Source: Spirosoma sp. KCTC 42546 (GTDB lineage Bacteria > Bacteroidota > Bacteroidia > Cytophagales > Spirosomataceae). From it: a stretch of DNA of 64,000 bases. The stretch lies in assembly GCF_006965485.1 (NCBI RefSeq), contig NZ_CP041360.1:8600092-8664091 (forward strand), written 5' to 3'. The stretch's first letter is position 1. Every line of letters begins with the position of its first letter. This document shows, in pieces, positions 35,431 through 43,937 of this stretch. A program made the translations under genes and the position numbers. The notes beneath the pieces are model-generated. The model was not told where the DNA came from. It did not search any database and worked only from the letters and a program-made list of their open reading frames with translations.

Positions 35431-35610
35431 GTCCAATTACGGATAAAAATCAGCGGTCTATTATACTGGGAAAGATACGGTTTTTACAGTATTTATCCGC
35501 GGGTTACTGTTTACTAGAGCATGTAGTTGTTTGTAAACCGTAAATTATACATACTGACGGTATGGTATAATCAGCCATAAAATGACGTATAGAAAATTTT
35601 ATATTTCCGC

Positions 35611-36375
35611 ATGACTTACACCGACCAATTACGGACGTACTATGAACGAGTAACCGAGGAGTGCGTATCTGGCCTATCGCTCGATTGCGTTATTTTCGGC
35701 TTCCATGATACAAGGCTGAAGGTATTGCTATTACAATGGAAAGACACCAATGAGTGGAGCCTGCCAGGTGGGTTTATCTATAAGGCCGAATCGGTAGACA
35801 CGGCGGCCGGGCGTGTACTTCGTGAACGAACGGGCCTGGATCAACTATTTTTGCAACAGTTTCACTTGTTCGGCGATGCCGTTCGATATGATACCGACGA
35901 TACGTGGCAACGGTTAAAAATGCCCATGAAGTTTGGGGTGAATTGGCCCACCCGGACAATCTCCATGGGTTATTACGCTTTAGTCGACTATACCAAAGTA
36001 ACGCCCACCGTTGATTTTATGTCGGACGAATGCCGCTGGTGGGATGTTGGCGATTTGCCCTCACTGCTCTATGACCATCGACACATCATTGATGTGGCCC
36101 TGAAAACACTTCGGCTCCAGTTGAACTGGCAACCGATTGGGCTGAATCTGATGCCCGAAAAATTCACGATACCCGAATTACAACGACTTTACGAAGCGGT
36201 TCTGGATCGACCATTGGACGCCCGCAACTTTCATAAAAAAATAACAGGATTGAACATCCTGACTCGCCTAGACGAACGCCGGACGGGCGGGGCGCATAAA
36301 TCGCCCTATCTCTATCAGTTCGATGAGGTGAACTATCAGAAAGCCTTGATTAACGGTAACCTGAATTTTGTTTGA
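35611..36375 (+). CDS. Nudix-domain transcriptional regulator (NrtR/AraR-like)
   Basis: A 254-residue protein with an N-terminal Nudix fold and a C-terminal winged helix (FTIPELQRLYEAVLDRPLDARNFHKKI). The Nudix box (GGFIYKAESVDTAAGRVLRERTGL) lacks the canonical RE and EE acidic residues: RVLRERTGL replaces RELxEExGL. Catalysis is therefore doubtful and a ligand-sensing role is likely. Bacteroidota use such proteins to sense sugar phosphates or ADP-ribose. Which genes it controls is unknown; it is divergent from the molybdenum hydroxylase genes. Confidence 0.82.
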   Translation: MTYTDQLRTYYERVTEECVSGLSLDCVIFGFHDTRLKVLLLQWKDTNEWSLPGGFIYKAESVDTAAGRVLRERTGLDQLFLQQFHLFGDAVRYDTDDTWQRLKMPMKFGVNWPTRTISMGYYALVDYTKVTPTVDFMSDECRWWDVGDLPSLLYDHRHIIDVALKTLRLQLNWQPIGLNLMPEKFTIPELQRLYEAVLDRPLDARNFHKKITGLNILTRLDERRTGGAHKSPYLYQFDEVNYQKALINGNLNFV

Positions 36376-36419
36376 GCTCGTCTCGTGAAGGCAGATGCTC
36401 AAATCTGAACCCACAAAAC

Positions 36420-36452
36420 CTCTCTGTGATCTCTGTGCCTCTGTGGTTAATA
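36420..36452. repeat. one-armed CTCTGTG word series
   Basis: Three near-direct copies of CTCTGTG (CTCTCTGTGAT, CTCTGTGCC, CTCTGTGG) followed by TTAA occupy 36420-36452, between the Nudix gene and the SnoaL-like gene. A single related CTCTGTGGTTAA lies at 62251-62262. There is no inverted partner here apart from a short CCACA at 36411-36415. Confidence 0.6.
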
Positions 36453-36487
36453 ATTTTGACGGCTTATCTTTGCCGAAAACGCTTTTT

Positions 36488-36889
36488 ATGACTGCTCTCG
36501 ATACTGTTTCAACCTATTACGACGCCTTTAATCGCAAAGACTGGGAAGGTATGCTCAACCTGCTCCACCCAAATGTTCAACATGACAGTAATCAAGGAGC
36601 TACCCGTTTCGGTAAAGAGATATTTAGCCAGTTTCTCCAGCATATGGACGATTGCTACGATGAAACCCTAACGGATATTGTCATTATGACGGAACCAACG
36701 GGGACTCGCGCGGCCTGCGAATTCGTGGTGAATGGTGTGTACAAAAAAACGGATGGCGATTTGCCAGCCGCAATGGGCCAAACCTATGTAATGCCCGCCG
36801 GTTCGTTCCTGGAGGTTGCCGATGGACTCATTACCCGCGTTACAACTTATTATAATTTGCCCCTATGGGAGTCGTTGGTTTTGGGGTAG
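36488..36889 (+). CDS. SnoaL-like / ketosteroid isomerase-related protein
   Basis: A 133-residue protein of the NTF2-like fold. VSTYYDAFNRKDWEGMLNLLHPNVQHDSNQG is the typical opening helix and pocket, and AACEFVVNGVYKKTD and AGSFLEVADGLITRVTTYYNL are the curved sheet strands. Such proteins are isomerases, cyclases or ligand binders; the role here is unknown. The start at 36488 is chosen because the upstream 31 in-frame codons are the CTCTGTG repeat series. Confidence 0.82.
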   Translation: MTALDTVSTYYDAFNRKDWEGMLNLLHPNVQHDSNQGATRFGKEIFSQFLQHMDDCYDETLTDIVIMTEPTGTRAACEFVVNGVYKKTDGDLPAAMGQTYVMPAGSFLEVADGLITRVTTYYNLPLWESLVLG

Positions 36890-36899
36890 TTGGGTGGAC

Positions 36900-37018
36900 T
36901 CTGGCGCGGGTATTTACCCGTGTCTTTTAATGAAGTCAGCATTTGCTGATGCATGAATAGCCAGTGGGCCAGCGAATGCTGGCTATAGTAAAAAGCACGG
37001 GTAAATGCCCGCGCCAGA
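36900..37018. repeat. palindrome-of-palindromes element
   Basis: The outer arms 36900-36922 and 36996-37018 match at 22 of 23 positions. Inside the whole element there are four 14-bp units, each itself a palindrome with a two-base centre: CGGGTATTTACCCG (36907-36920), TCAGCATTTGCTGA (36936-36949), CCAGCGAATGCTGG (36969-36982) and CGGGTAAATGCCCG (36998-37011). The first two are perfect and the last two have one wobble position. Unit 1 pairs with unit 4, and the inner flanks (ATAGCCAG with CTGGCTAT) also pair. The GNAT gene start at 37005 lies in the right arm. Confidence 0.88.
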
Positions 37019-37649
37019 CACACTAATCACATCTCCATTGCCGAGTATCTCCCCCTCTTCACTCACCTTTCTTAAGCTAACAGGATTAGCTATTCAAACG
37101 GTTTTCGATGAGTTAGCGGCCTTACGGATCGCGGTCTTTTACGACTTCCCGTATTTGTACGAAGGCTCGGTTGAGTACGAGAAAACTTATCTGGAAACCT
37201 ATGCCCGCGCTGAGCGGTCGTTTCTATTTGCTGTTTACGATGGTGATCGGATGGTAGGTGCTACAACCGCTTTGCCGCTGCGCGATGAAACTGCTGAGGT
37301 TCAGGCTCCCTTCCTGAAGGCGGGCTATGATCTGGACACGATTTTCTACTTCGGCGAAAGTATTCTGCTTCCCGCTTATCGGGGGCTTGGTCTCGGACAT
37401 CAATTTTTTTCTGAGCGAGAAGCTCATGCTCAACAATTTGGTCACTATAAAATGACTTGCTTTTGCGCTGTAAAACGCCCCGCTGATCATCCACTTCGCC
37501 CCGCTGATTATCAACCCCTCGATAACTTCTGGACAAAACGAGGCTATCAACGTGATGAAAGTCTGCAAAGCGAATTCGTCTGGCCCGACCGAAACGAGAC
37601 TCTCGATACCGCTAAACCAATGATTTATTGGACACGATTACTCCCCTAA
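37005..37649 (+). CDS. GNAT family N-acetyltransferase
   Basis: A 214-residue GNAT-fold protein. RSFLFAVYDGDRMVGATTALPL is the beta2-beta3 hairpin, and FYFGESILLPAYRGLGLGHQFFSEREAHA is strand 4 with the acetyl-CoA pyrophosphate loop (RGLGLG). The acceptor is unknown. The start is uncertain: the ATG at 37005 lies inside the repeat arm, and an in-frame TTG at 37038 would remove the repeat-derived residues (MPAPDTLITSP). Confidence 0.82.
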   Translation: MPAPDTLITSPLPSISPSSLTFLKLTGLAIQTVFDELAALRIAVFYDFPYLYEGSVEYEKTYLETYARAERSFLFAVYDGDRMVGATTALPLRDETAEVQAPFLKAGYDLDTIFYFGESILLPAYRGLGLGHQFFSEREAHAQQFGHYKMTCFCAVKRPADHPLRPADYQPLDNFWTKRGYQRDESLQSEFVWPDRNETLDTAKPMIYWTRLLP

Positions 37650-37736
37650 TCTGCCTACTGAACTCGTTCGCCAGTCTCTTTTTCCTAACATAAACCCTTT
37701 CCGGCAGTTGTTTTTGTGAATACAACACCTAATACT

Positions 37737-38879
37737 ATGAAAACAACCTCATCGGAAGATCGCACAATTGGGCTGGGAGTTATTGGTATGGGGGGCTTCG
37801 GGCTGTTCGCTGTTCAGCAGTTTTTGCAAACGCCTAACACAAAATTAGTCGCCATTGCCGGGTCGAAACGGGAGGAGTCTATTGTGGCTGCCAAACGATT
37901 TGGTGCCGAGACCCTAGGAAGTATTGATGAATTGGTCAATCACCCAGATGTTGACTTGATCTACATTGCAACTCCTCCTTTCATGCACTACGAGCAAGCT
38001 ATGCTGGCTCTAAACGCAGGCAAACACGTCATCTGCGAAAAACCGCTGGCCATGAATCCTGAACAGGGTCGCGAAATGATCGAAACAGCGCGCGAAAAAG
38101 GGTTACTGATGGTTACGAACCTGATGCAGCGCTATAACCCTATGTTTGCCCGTGTCAAGCACCTGATTGATAAGAATTTACTAGGCGATTTTTTGCACGG
38201 GTATTTCGAAAATTACGCAGGTGATGAAGGTCTTTCGCCCGAACACTGGTTCTGGGATCGGACTAAATCGGGCGGCATATTTATTGAACACGGTGTTCAC
38301 TTCTTCGACATGTTTACGGGCTGGTTTGGTGATGGAACGCTAAAAGCATCACAGGTTGTAAAACGCCCGAACAGTAATGATATTGAGGATCAGGTTCAGG
38401 CCACGGTTGAATATGGCGACGATACAACGGGCAAGAAACTGGTTAATTTCTACCACGGTTTTACGCAAACGGGCCGGATGGACCGTCAGGAAATGCGCTT
38501 GTTATTTGAGCGGGGCGACATTACCTTATTTGAGTGGGTACCCACCCGAATGATTATGCGCTGCGTTGTTGATGAAGAAACGACCCGTGCGCTGATGGAG
38601 CTGTTTCCGGGGGCTCAACTGAATGTAACAGCCAACATCGGCGGTAAAGACCGAACCTTAGGCGGACGCCACAAAAAGTTCGACGCTTATCAGCAAATTG
38701 AGCTTCGATTTGGCTTTGGTGATGAGAAACAGCACATCTACAGCGAATTACTCCGACTTATGTTCCGGGACCAGGTTAGAGCGATCCATTACCCCGAATC
38801 GCATCGAATAATTACGGAACAGAATGGACTCAATTCATTGCTACTGGCAACAGAAGCAGATCAATTAGCGCGTAGCTAG
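37737..38879 (+). CDS. Gfo/Idh/MocA family NAD(P)-dependent oxidoreductase
   Basis: A 380-residue oxidoreductase. GLGVIGMGGFGLFAVQQF is the Rossmann glycine motif, AIAGSKREE follows, and IYIATPPFMHYEQAMLALNAGKHVICEKPLAMN contains the catalytic-region EKP motif. The C-terminal alpha/beta domain contains the SGGIFIEHGVHFFDMFTGWFG block with the catalytic His. It probably oxidises or reduces a sugar or cyclitol. The start at 37737 is preferred over an upstream GTG. It lies upstream of the NagB/PIG-L fusion on the same strand. Confidence 0.9.
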   Translation: MKTTSSEDRTIGLGVIGMGGFGLFAVQQFLQTPNTKLVAIAGSKREESIVAAKRFGAETLGSIDELVNHPDVDLIYIATPPFMHYEQAMLALNAGKHVICEKPLAMNPEQGREMIETAREKGLLMVTNLMQRYNPMFARVKHLIDKNLLGDFLHGYFENYAGDEGLSPEHWFWDRTKSGGIFIEHGVHFFDMFTGWFGDGTLKASQVVKRPNSNDIEDQVQATVEYGDDTTGKKLVNFYHGFTQTGRMDRQEMRLLFERGDITLFEWVPTRMIMRCVVDEETTRALMELFPGAQLNVTANIGGKDRTLGGRHKKFDAYQQIELRFGFGDEKQHIYSELLRLMFRDQVRAIHYPESHRIITEQNGLNSLLLATEADQLARS

Positions 38880-39007
38880 GGGAGTAGATAGAGGAGACGA
38901 GTTAATAAAAAAATTTAAAATAGTAGGTCGGGTCATTAAAATACCTGAAAACTAGCCGATTTTTTTCGACCTTTGTGGCTTCTCATCTTATCTCCGCATA
39001 GCGCATC

Positions 39008-40981
39008 ATGATTACGGAGTCTACTCTACTCGACAACCCAGACGGACAATTGTCAGCAGCATTACCCACTGGTGGCCCTATTCAATCGGCCATCACCTAC
39101 GAAAAAATTCCGACCCACATTTACGCCGACGCCAAAGATGCATCGCGGGCTGTGGCCCAGGAACTAGCCGATCTGATCCGTCAGAAACAAAGTGAAGGAA
39201 AGCCCTGCGTTCTCGGGCTAGCAACCGGCTCATCGCCTAAAACGGTGTATGCTGAACTGATTCGGATGCACCGCGAAGAAGGATTAAGCTTCCACAACGT
39301 TGTTTCGTTCAATCTGGACGAATATTACCCAATGGAACCCGACTCGCTGCAAAGCTACTGGCGGTTCATGCGGGAGCAGTTGTTCGATCATGTTGATATT
39401 CCAGAAGGTAATTACCATGTTCCCGATGGTACCGTTCGTACGGATAAGGTCGCTGAATTCTCCAAGAAATACGAGGCTGAAATTGAAGCCGCTGGTGGAC
39501 TGGATTTTCAATTGCTGGGTATTGGTGGAAATGGCCACATCGGGTTCAACGAACCAGGCTCGCTGATCAACTCACATACGCGTTTGATGATGCTCGATAA
39601 CTCGACGCGGGCTGCTGCCTCCGTTGATTTTGGGGGCTTACCCAAAACACCACGCAAAGCCATTACGATGGGAGTTTCGAGTATTCTAAGCGCCCGACGC
39701 GTGGTTCTGTTGGCCTGGGGTGAGCGGAAAGCGCCTGTTATTCGTGGAGCGGTAGAAGGACTGGTTACAGAATTAAATCCGGCTTCCTACCTGCAAACGC
39801 ACCCAAACGCGTTGTTCGTAATTGACGAAGCGGCTGCCTCTGAGTTGACCCGTATGAAAACACCCTGGCTGGTGGATTCTGTGGTTTGGGACAACAAAAT
39901 GAAGAAAAAGGCCGTCACGCATTTGTCACGGACACTTGGTAAGCCCGTTTTAAAACTAACCGACCGGGATTATAACGACAATGGTATGAGCGATTTGCTT
40001 GCTCAATACGGTCAGGCGTACGATATTAACATTGACGTTTTCAATCAACTTCAGCATACCATTACCGGCTGGCCGGGCGGCAAGCCAAACGCCGATGATA
40101 CCAATCGGCCTGAGCGGGCATTGCCTGTTCAGAAACGCTGCCTGATTTTCAGCCCGCACCCCGACGATGACATCATCTCGATGGGGGGCACATTCCAGCG
40201 TTTGCGTGATCAGGGCCACGAAGTGCACGTCGGTTATCAAACGTCGGGTAACATTGCCGTTGCCGACGATGAAGCCTTGCGTTTTGCTGACTACGTAGTC
40301 GACTTCAATACGAAGTTTGGGATCAAAAGTCCCGAAGCAACCCGGATTTTCCAGGATGCAGCCGCTTCATTACGGGAGAAAAAAGACTCCGAAATGGACA
40401 CCATGGAAGTGCGTTACGTGAAAGGACTGATTCGGATGGGGGAAGCCAAATCGACCTGCCGGTTTGTTGGAATTCCTGTTGAGAATGCTCACTTCATGAA
40501 CATGCCGTTCTACGAAACAGGTACCGTGGACAAGAAGCCGCTCAGCGAAGAAGATATTAAGATTACCATGGCGTTGATTGAAGAGATAAAGCCTCATCAG
40601 ATATACGCTGCCGGTGATCTTGCCGATCCGCACGGTACGCACAAAGTCTGTTTAGATGCTATTTTTGAGGCTGTTCGTCGGTTGAAACATAAGAACTTCA
40701 TGAAAGACTGCTGGGTTTGGCTCTATCGTGGAGCCTGGGCTGAGTGGGACATTCATGAAATTGAAATGGCCGTACCCATGTCGCCGGATCAGGTAATGAA
40801 GAAGCGACTTGGTATTTTCAAACACCAATCGCAGAAAGACGGTGTTGTGTATCAGGGAACCGACTCCCGGGAATTCTGGCAACGGGCTGAAGAGCGTAAT
40901 GGCGCTACGGCAGGCCTCTACAACCGGCTCGGTCTGGCCGAATACGAAGCTATGGAAGCGTTTGTGCGCTGGCGGTTTTAA
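39008..40981 (+). CDS. nagB: glucosamine-6-phosphate deaminase fused to PIG-L/LmbE deacetylase-like domain
   Basis: A 657-residue two-domain protein. Residues about 25-300 are a NagB domain (LGLATGSSPKTVYAELIR, VVSFNLDEYYPMEPDSLQSYWRFM, LGIGGNGHIGFNEPGS), which converts glucosamine-6-phosphate to fructose-6-phosphate and ammonia. Residues about 375-640 are a PIG-L domain with the zinc motifs PHPDDDIISMGGTF and DPHGTHKV, a fold that deacetylates N-acetylglucosamine groups. Both active sites look intact, so one chain might deacetylate and deaminate an amino sugar. The fusion is common in Bacteroidota. A strong terminator follows at 40999. Confidence 0.9.
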   Translation: MITESTLLDNPDGQLSAALPTGGPIQSAITYEKIPTHIYADAKDASRAVAQELADLIRQKQSEGKPCVLGLATGSSPKTVYAELIRMHREEGLSFHNVVSFNLDEYYPMEPDSLQSYWRFMREQLFDHVDIPEGNYHVPDGTVRTDKVAEFSKKYEAEIEAAGGLDFQLLGIGGNGHIGFNEPGSLINSHTRLMMLDNSTRAAASVDFGGLPKTPRKAITMGVSSILSARRVVLLAWGERKAPVIRGAVEGLVTELNPASYLQTHPNALFVIDEAAASELTRMKTPWLVDSVVWDNKMKKKAVTHLSRTLGKPVLKLTDRDYNDNGMSDLLAQYGQAYDINIDVFNQLQHTITGWPGGKPNADDTNRPERALPVQKRCLIFSPHPDDDIISMGGTFQRLRDQGHEVHVGYQTSGNIAVADDEALRFADYVVDFNTKFGIKSPEATRIFQDAAASLREKKDSEMDTMEVRYVKGLIRMGEAKSTCRFVGIPVENAHFMNMPFYETGTVDKKPLSEEDIKITMALIEEIKPHQIYAAGDLADPHGTHKVCLDAIFEAVRRLKHKNFMKDCWVWLYRGAWAEWDIHEIEMAVPMSPDQVMKKRLGIFKHQSQKDGVVYQGTDSREFWQRAEERNGATAGLYNRLGLAEYEAMEAFVRWRF

Positions 40982-40998
40982 GTAAGTTTCTCAAAAAT

Positions 40999-41045
40999 AA
41001 AAAGCCTCCTGCCTGCTGTTAAAAGCAATAGGCAGGAGGCTTTTT
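40999..41045. terminator. strong bidirectional intrinsic terminator
   Basis: Arms 40999-41014 and 41030-41045 form a 16-bp stem (core AAGCCTCCTGCCT with AGGCAGGAGGCTT), with A-run and T-run ends on both strands. It lies between the convergent NagB fusion and membrane-protein genes. Confidence 0.93.
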
Positions 41046-41058
41046 ATTTACCCACGCT

Positions 41059-41646
41059 TTAGGCCGAGCCCAGAGTTATTGCGGGTTGATTATCAGTCTG
41101 TTTACGCACTTTCGTTACTTCCCATGTCAAACCGAGAACAGTGAGCACATAAATAGCTGAAACAAGCAACGGTAAGATGGTAAAACGGTCGTCAGGAAAA
41201 AGATACCAGCAAGTAACTACTCCCAATGCTCTTATCAGTGCATGCAACTGGCATATAGTGCTGTTATATAGCCAGCCAATAATAGGCCAGTGAAGGCTCA
41301 TGCCAATGGCCAGGCAAAGTGGCACCAGCGATTTATTGACACCACTCGCGGGAATTGTGATACCCCAACTGAGCATCATAGCGAATAGAGCAAAAGGAAT
41401 CAGGCTTGCCAGGGGTGTTTTAACTATCAAATTAGATTTAAACGGTTTTTGTAAAACCAATCCTAACGGAAATAATAAACCACTTGTAAAAAAGGCTGTC
41501 AGTACCCACTGAGCCGGTTTTAAACAAAAGCCAGCAATGCCAAGGGTAAACCAGTAAATAGCACCTGCCACGGGCAGCGAAAGACCTGCGTTGGCAACCA
41601 GGAAAAATTGTTGTTTATGGTCTATAAGTTCTTTGTGAAAGTTCAT
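41059..41646 (-). CDS. multi-pass membrane protein, function unknown
   Basis: A 195-residue protein with about six hydrophobic segments (for example SLPVAGAIYWFTLGIAGFCL, WVLTAFFTSGLLFPLGLVL, LIPFALFAMMLSWGI, FTILPLLVSAIYVLTVLGL). It may belong to a small-membrane-protein family such as DUF7010, but I cannot be sure. There are no catalytic motifs. An AGTAGGTC motif shared with the NagB fusion upstream region lies 43-57 nt before its start (41689-41703). Confidence 0.7.
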   Translation of the reverse strand: MNFHKELIDHKQQFFLVANAGLSLPVAGAIYWFTLGIAGFCLKPAQWVLTAFFTSGLLFPLGLVLQKPFKSNLIVKTPLASLIPFALFAMMLSWGITIPASGVNKSLVPLCLAIGMSLHWPIIGWLYNSTICQLHALIRALGVVTCWYLFPDDRFTILPLLVSAIYVLTVLGLTWEVTKVRKQTDNQPAITLGSA

Positions 41647-41931
41647 TGGTAAAGTGAGAGTAAATGCGTGAGGAGTTATGGACTAAGTTAAAATTAGTAG
41701 GTCAAACCAGTGAACCCGTTATTAAAGCCGATAAACTGGATTAATTGTCGGATCAACAGCACTTTAAGTAGGTTGAAATTGCCTGATCCACCCATAAACT
41801 CTGTTAAAAAAAGTAGAGCTTACTCCTAAAAATTAACCGAACTAATCATTGTGATACAAAAATTGAATATACTTGCATTTATATATTGTAGTTATATTAT
41901 ATAATTCTACAGCACCCTCCCTTTCAGTCCT

Positions 41932-42705
41932 ATGACCAGACAGAACAAACAGAGAACATTTCGACTTTTTGCTTTACACGAATTTATTCAAGACCACTTT
42001 AGTAAGTCTGACTGGATCAAGGTTGGTTATCTAACAGATAGCCTTGAGTTGATTGAAGACCATCCGCGGTTACTTCGTAGTCTGGATTTTAAAGATGATG
42101 ATTATGAGGGAAACAGCTTGCAGGTTTTATCGAAACTGATTAGCGAAAGCACCAGTAACCTCTATGAAATCGAACGGTTTGTTGAAGCAAAAAAAGCAAC
42201 GTTGATTCGGCCTGTCCGGGAAATGCCGGAATTTGTTTCAACGGTTCAGTCCGTTACGCCCGATCGGGTAATTACGTTTGCCCCGGATGTATTTCGAATT
42301 CCGGCTAAAACCGTTGAGTCAAACGTCCTATCGGTAATGATGCCTTTCGAGAGTAAGTTTTCGGGTACCTATACCGCCATTCGGAACGTGTGTGCCCGAC
42401 TTGGAATCGACTGCAAACGGGCTGATGATATTTGGGATAATAGTATTCTGATTCAGGATATTTTCGATCTGATCTTTACCTCAAAAGCTGTCATCACCGA
42501 TTTTACCGATCGTAACCCGAATGTGTTTTACGAAACTGGCGTTGCACATACACTCGGTAAACTGGTCATTCCTATCACACAATCCACTAGCGATATTCCA
42601 TTTGACCTTCGGCATCACCGCGCCTTGACCTATCTCCCCAATACCGAAGGCTTATTGAAGCTGGAGAAAGATTTAGAGAAGAAGCTGATGAAGGTGTTCA
42701 GTTGA
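41932..42705 (+). CDS. TIR-like / nucleoside 2-deoxyribosyltransferase-fold effector candidate
   Basis: A 257-residue protein. Residues about 130-240 form a Rossmann-like domain: LSVMMPFESKFSGTYTAIRNVCARLG, KRADDIW, ILIQDIFDLIFTSKAVITDFTDRNPNVFYETGVAHTLGKLVIPIT and IPFDLRHHRALTYL. The DLTGRNPNVFYExGxAHxLGK block is characteristic of the TIR/nucleoside deoxyribosyltransferase-like domain common in bacterial conflict and NAD-hydrolysing proteins; the Glu of FYETG is the likely catalytic residue. Residues 1-110 form a helical N-terminal domain (RLFALHEFIQDHFSKSDWIKVGYL), probably for sensing or adaptor binding. The upstream 90 nt are very AT-rich. The defence role is inference. Confidence 0.78.
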   Translation: MTRQNKQRTFRLFALHEFIQDHFSKSDWIKVGYLTDSLELIEDHPRLLRSLDFKDDDYEGNSLQVLSKLISESTSNLYEIERFVEAKKATLIRPVREMPEFVSTVQSVTPDRVITFAPDVFRIPAKTVESNVLSVMMPFESKFSGTYTAIRNVCARLGIDCKRADDIWDNSILIQDIFDLIFTSKAVITDFTDRNPNVFYETGVAHTLGKLVIPITQSTSDIPFDLRHHRALTYLPNTEGLLKLEKDLEKKLMKVFS

Positions 42706-42753
42706 TTCGTTAGACTTACTTGTTGTACCTTCGGGGAAACCTTTCTGGCTTTT

Positions 42754-43926
42754 ATGCAATCCTCCATTTCGACACGTTCCGCCAGCACTCAACGTTCCGA
42801 AGTTAGTTCCGGCCGCCTGCTTTCGCTTGATTTTTTTCGCGGTCTCACTGTCGCAGCGATGGTTACGGTCAATAACCCTGGCGATTGGGGCTACATTTAT
42901 GCACCCCTCGAACATGCGCCCTGGAACGGATGGACACCTACCGATCTCATTTTTCCGTTCTTTCTGTTCATTGTCGGTGTGTCGATTACGTTTGCTTTGT
43001 CGGGAGGAAAGGAAAGGGATGGACAAATGGGGGAGCAGCGAGTTGTTGGAAAGATTGTGAAACGGAGTATTACCCTGTTTTTGTTGGGTTTATTTCTGAA
43101 TTTCTTCCCAAAATTCGACATCTCAATTGTTCGGATTCCGGGTGTATTACAGCGTATTGCACTGGTTTACCTGGCCTGTTCGCTCATTTTTTTGAAAACG
43201 ACCCCACGCCAGCAAGTGTATATTCTCTGCGGCTTGCTGGTAGGCTACTGGTTATCAATGACGGTCATTCCAGTGCCGGGTGTAGGTTATGCTAATCTTG
43301 AGCCGGAAACCAACCTCGCTGCCTGGTTTGACCGGACAATTCTAATGCCCGCGCACGTGTACAAACCGGCAAAAGTCTGGGATCCCGAAGGGCTGTTTAG
43401 TACGCTTCCGGCTATCGGTACAGGCTTACTGGGTATACTAACTGGAACTTGGTTGCGAAGTGATCGGTCGGCCGCCGAGAAAGTAGCGTGGTTATTCGCT
43501 GTGGGCTGTCTGTTAACCTTAGGCGGGCTAATCTGGGATAGCTTCTTTCCCATCAATAAAGCCCTCTGGACGAGTTCGTATGTGCTCCTGGCGGGTGGCC
43601 TGGCTATGCTTGGTCTGGCACTGTGCTATTGGCTGATTGATGTGCAACACTACAAACGGGGCGTATTGCCATTTGTAGCCTTTGGCGTTAATGCCATCAC
43701 GGTGTTCTTTCTGTCGGGGTTGATTCCGCGTATTATGACCCTGATTCACGTTACCCAACCCGATGGTACTGAAATTGGCTCAAAAGAATATCTCTATCGA
43801 AACTTTATTGCTCCGTTCTTCGCCGATCCCAAAAATGCATCGCTGGCGGGTGCGCTGACATTTGTCTTGATTTGGTTTGGTATACTGTGGTGGATGTACC
43901 GGAAGAACGTGATTATTAAAGTGTGA
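42754..43926 (+). CDS. DUF5009/HGSNAT-like transmembrane acyltransferase
   Basis: A 390-residue membrane protein with about 10 hydrophobic segments. SGRLLSLDFFRGLTVAAMVTVNNPGDW is the conserved start of the heparan-alpha-glucosaminide N-acetyltransferase-like family, followed by LEHAPWNGWTPTDLIFPFFLFIVGVS with the His thought to carry the acetyl group. In Bacteroidota these proteins are often near GlcNAc catabolism genes, and here the NagB fusion is 1.8 kb upstream. It probably moves acetyl groups across the inner membrane onto an amino sugar, which is inferred from family only. Confidence 0.86.
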   Translation: MQSSISTRSASTQRSEVSSGRLLSLDFFRGLTVAAMVTVNNPGDWGYIYAPLEHAPWNGWTPTDLIFPFFLFIVGVSITFALSGGKERDGQMGEQRVVGKIVKRSITLFLLGLFLNFFPKFDISIVRIPGVLQRIALVYLACSLIFLKTTPRQQVYILCGLLVGYWLSMTVIPVPGVGYANLEPETNLAAWFDRTILMPAHVYKPAKVWDPEGLFSTLPAIGTGLLGILTGTWLRSDRSAAEKVAWLFAVGCLLTLGGLIWDSFFPINKALWTSSYVLLAGGLAMLGLALCYWLIDVQHYKRGVLPFVAFGVNAITVFFLSGLIPRIMTLIHVTQPDGTEIGSKEYLYRNFIAPFFADPKNASLAGALTFVLIWFGILWWMYRKNVIIKV

Positions 43927-43937
43927 CCTACTCACGA

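Noticed and set aside
36395..36487. N-terminal extension of the SnoaL-like protein
   Set aside because: The 31 codons are translated CTCTGTG repeat and do not belong to the family; the ATG at 36488 is the likely start.
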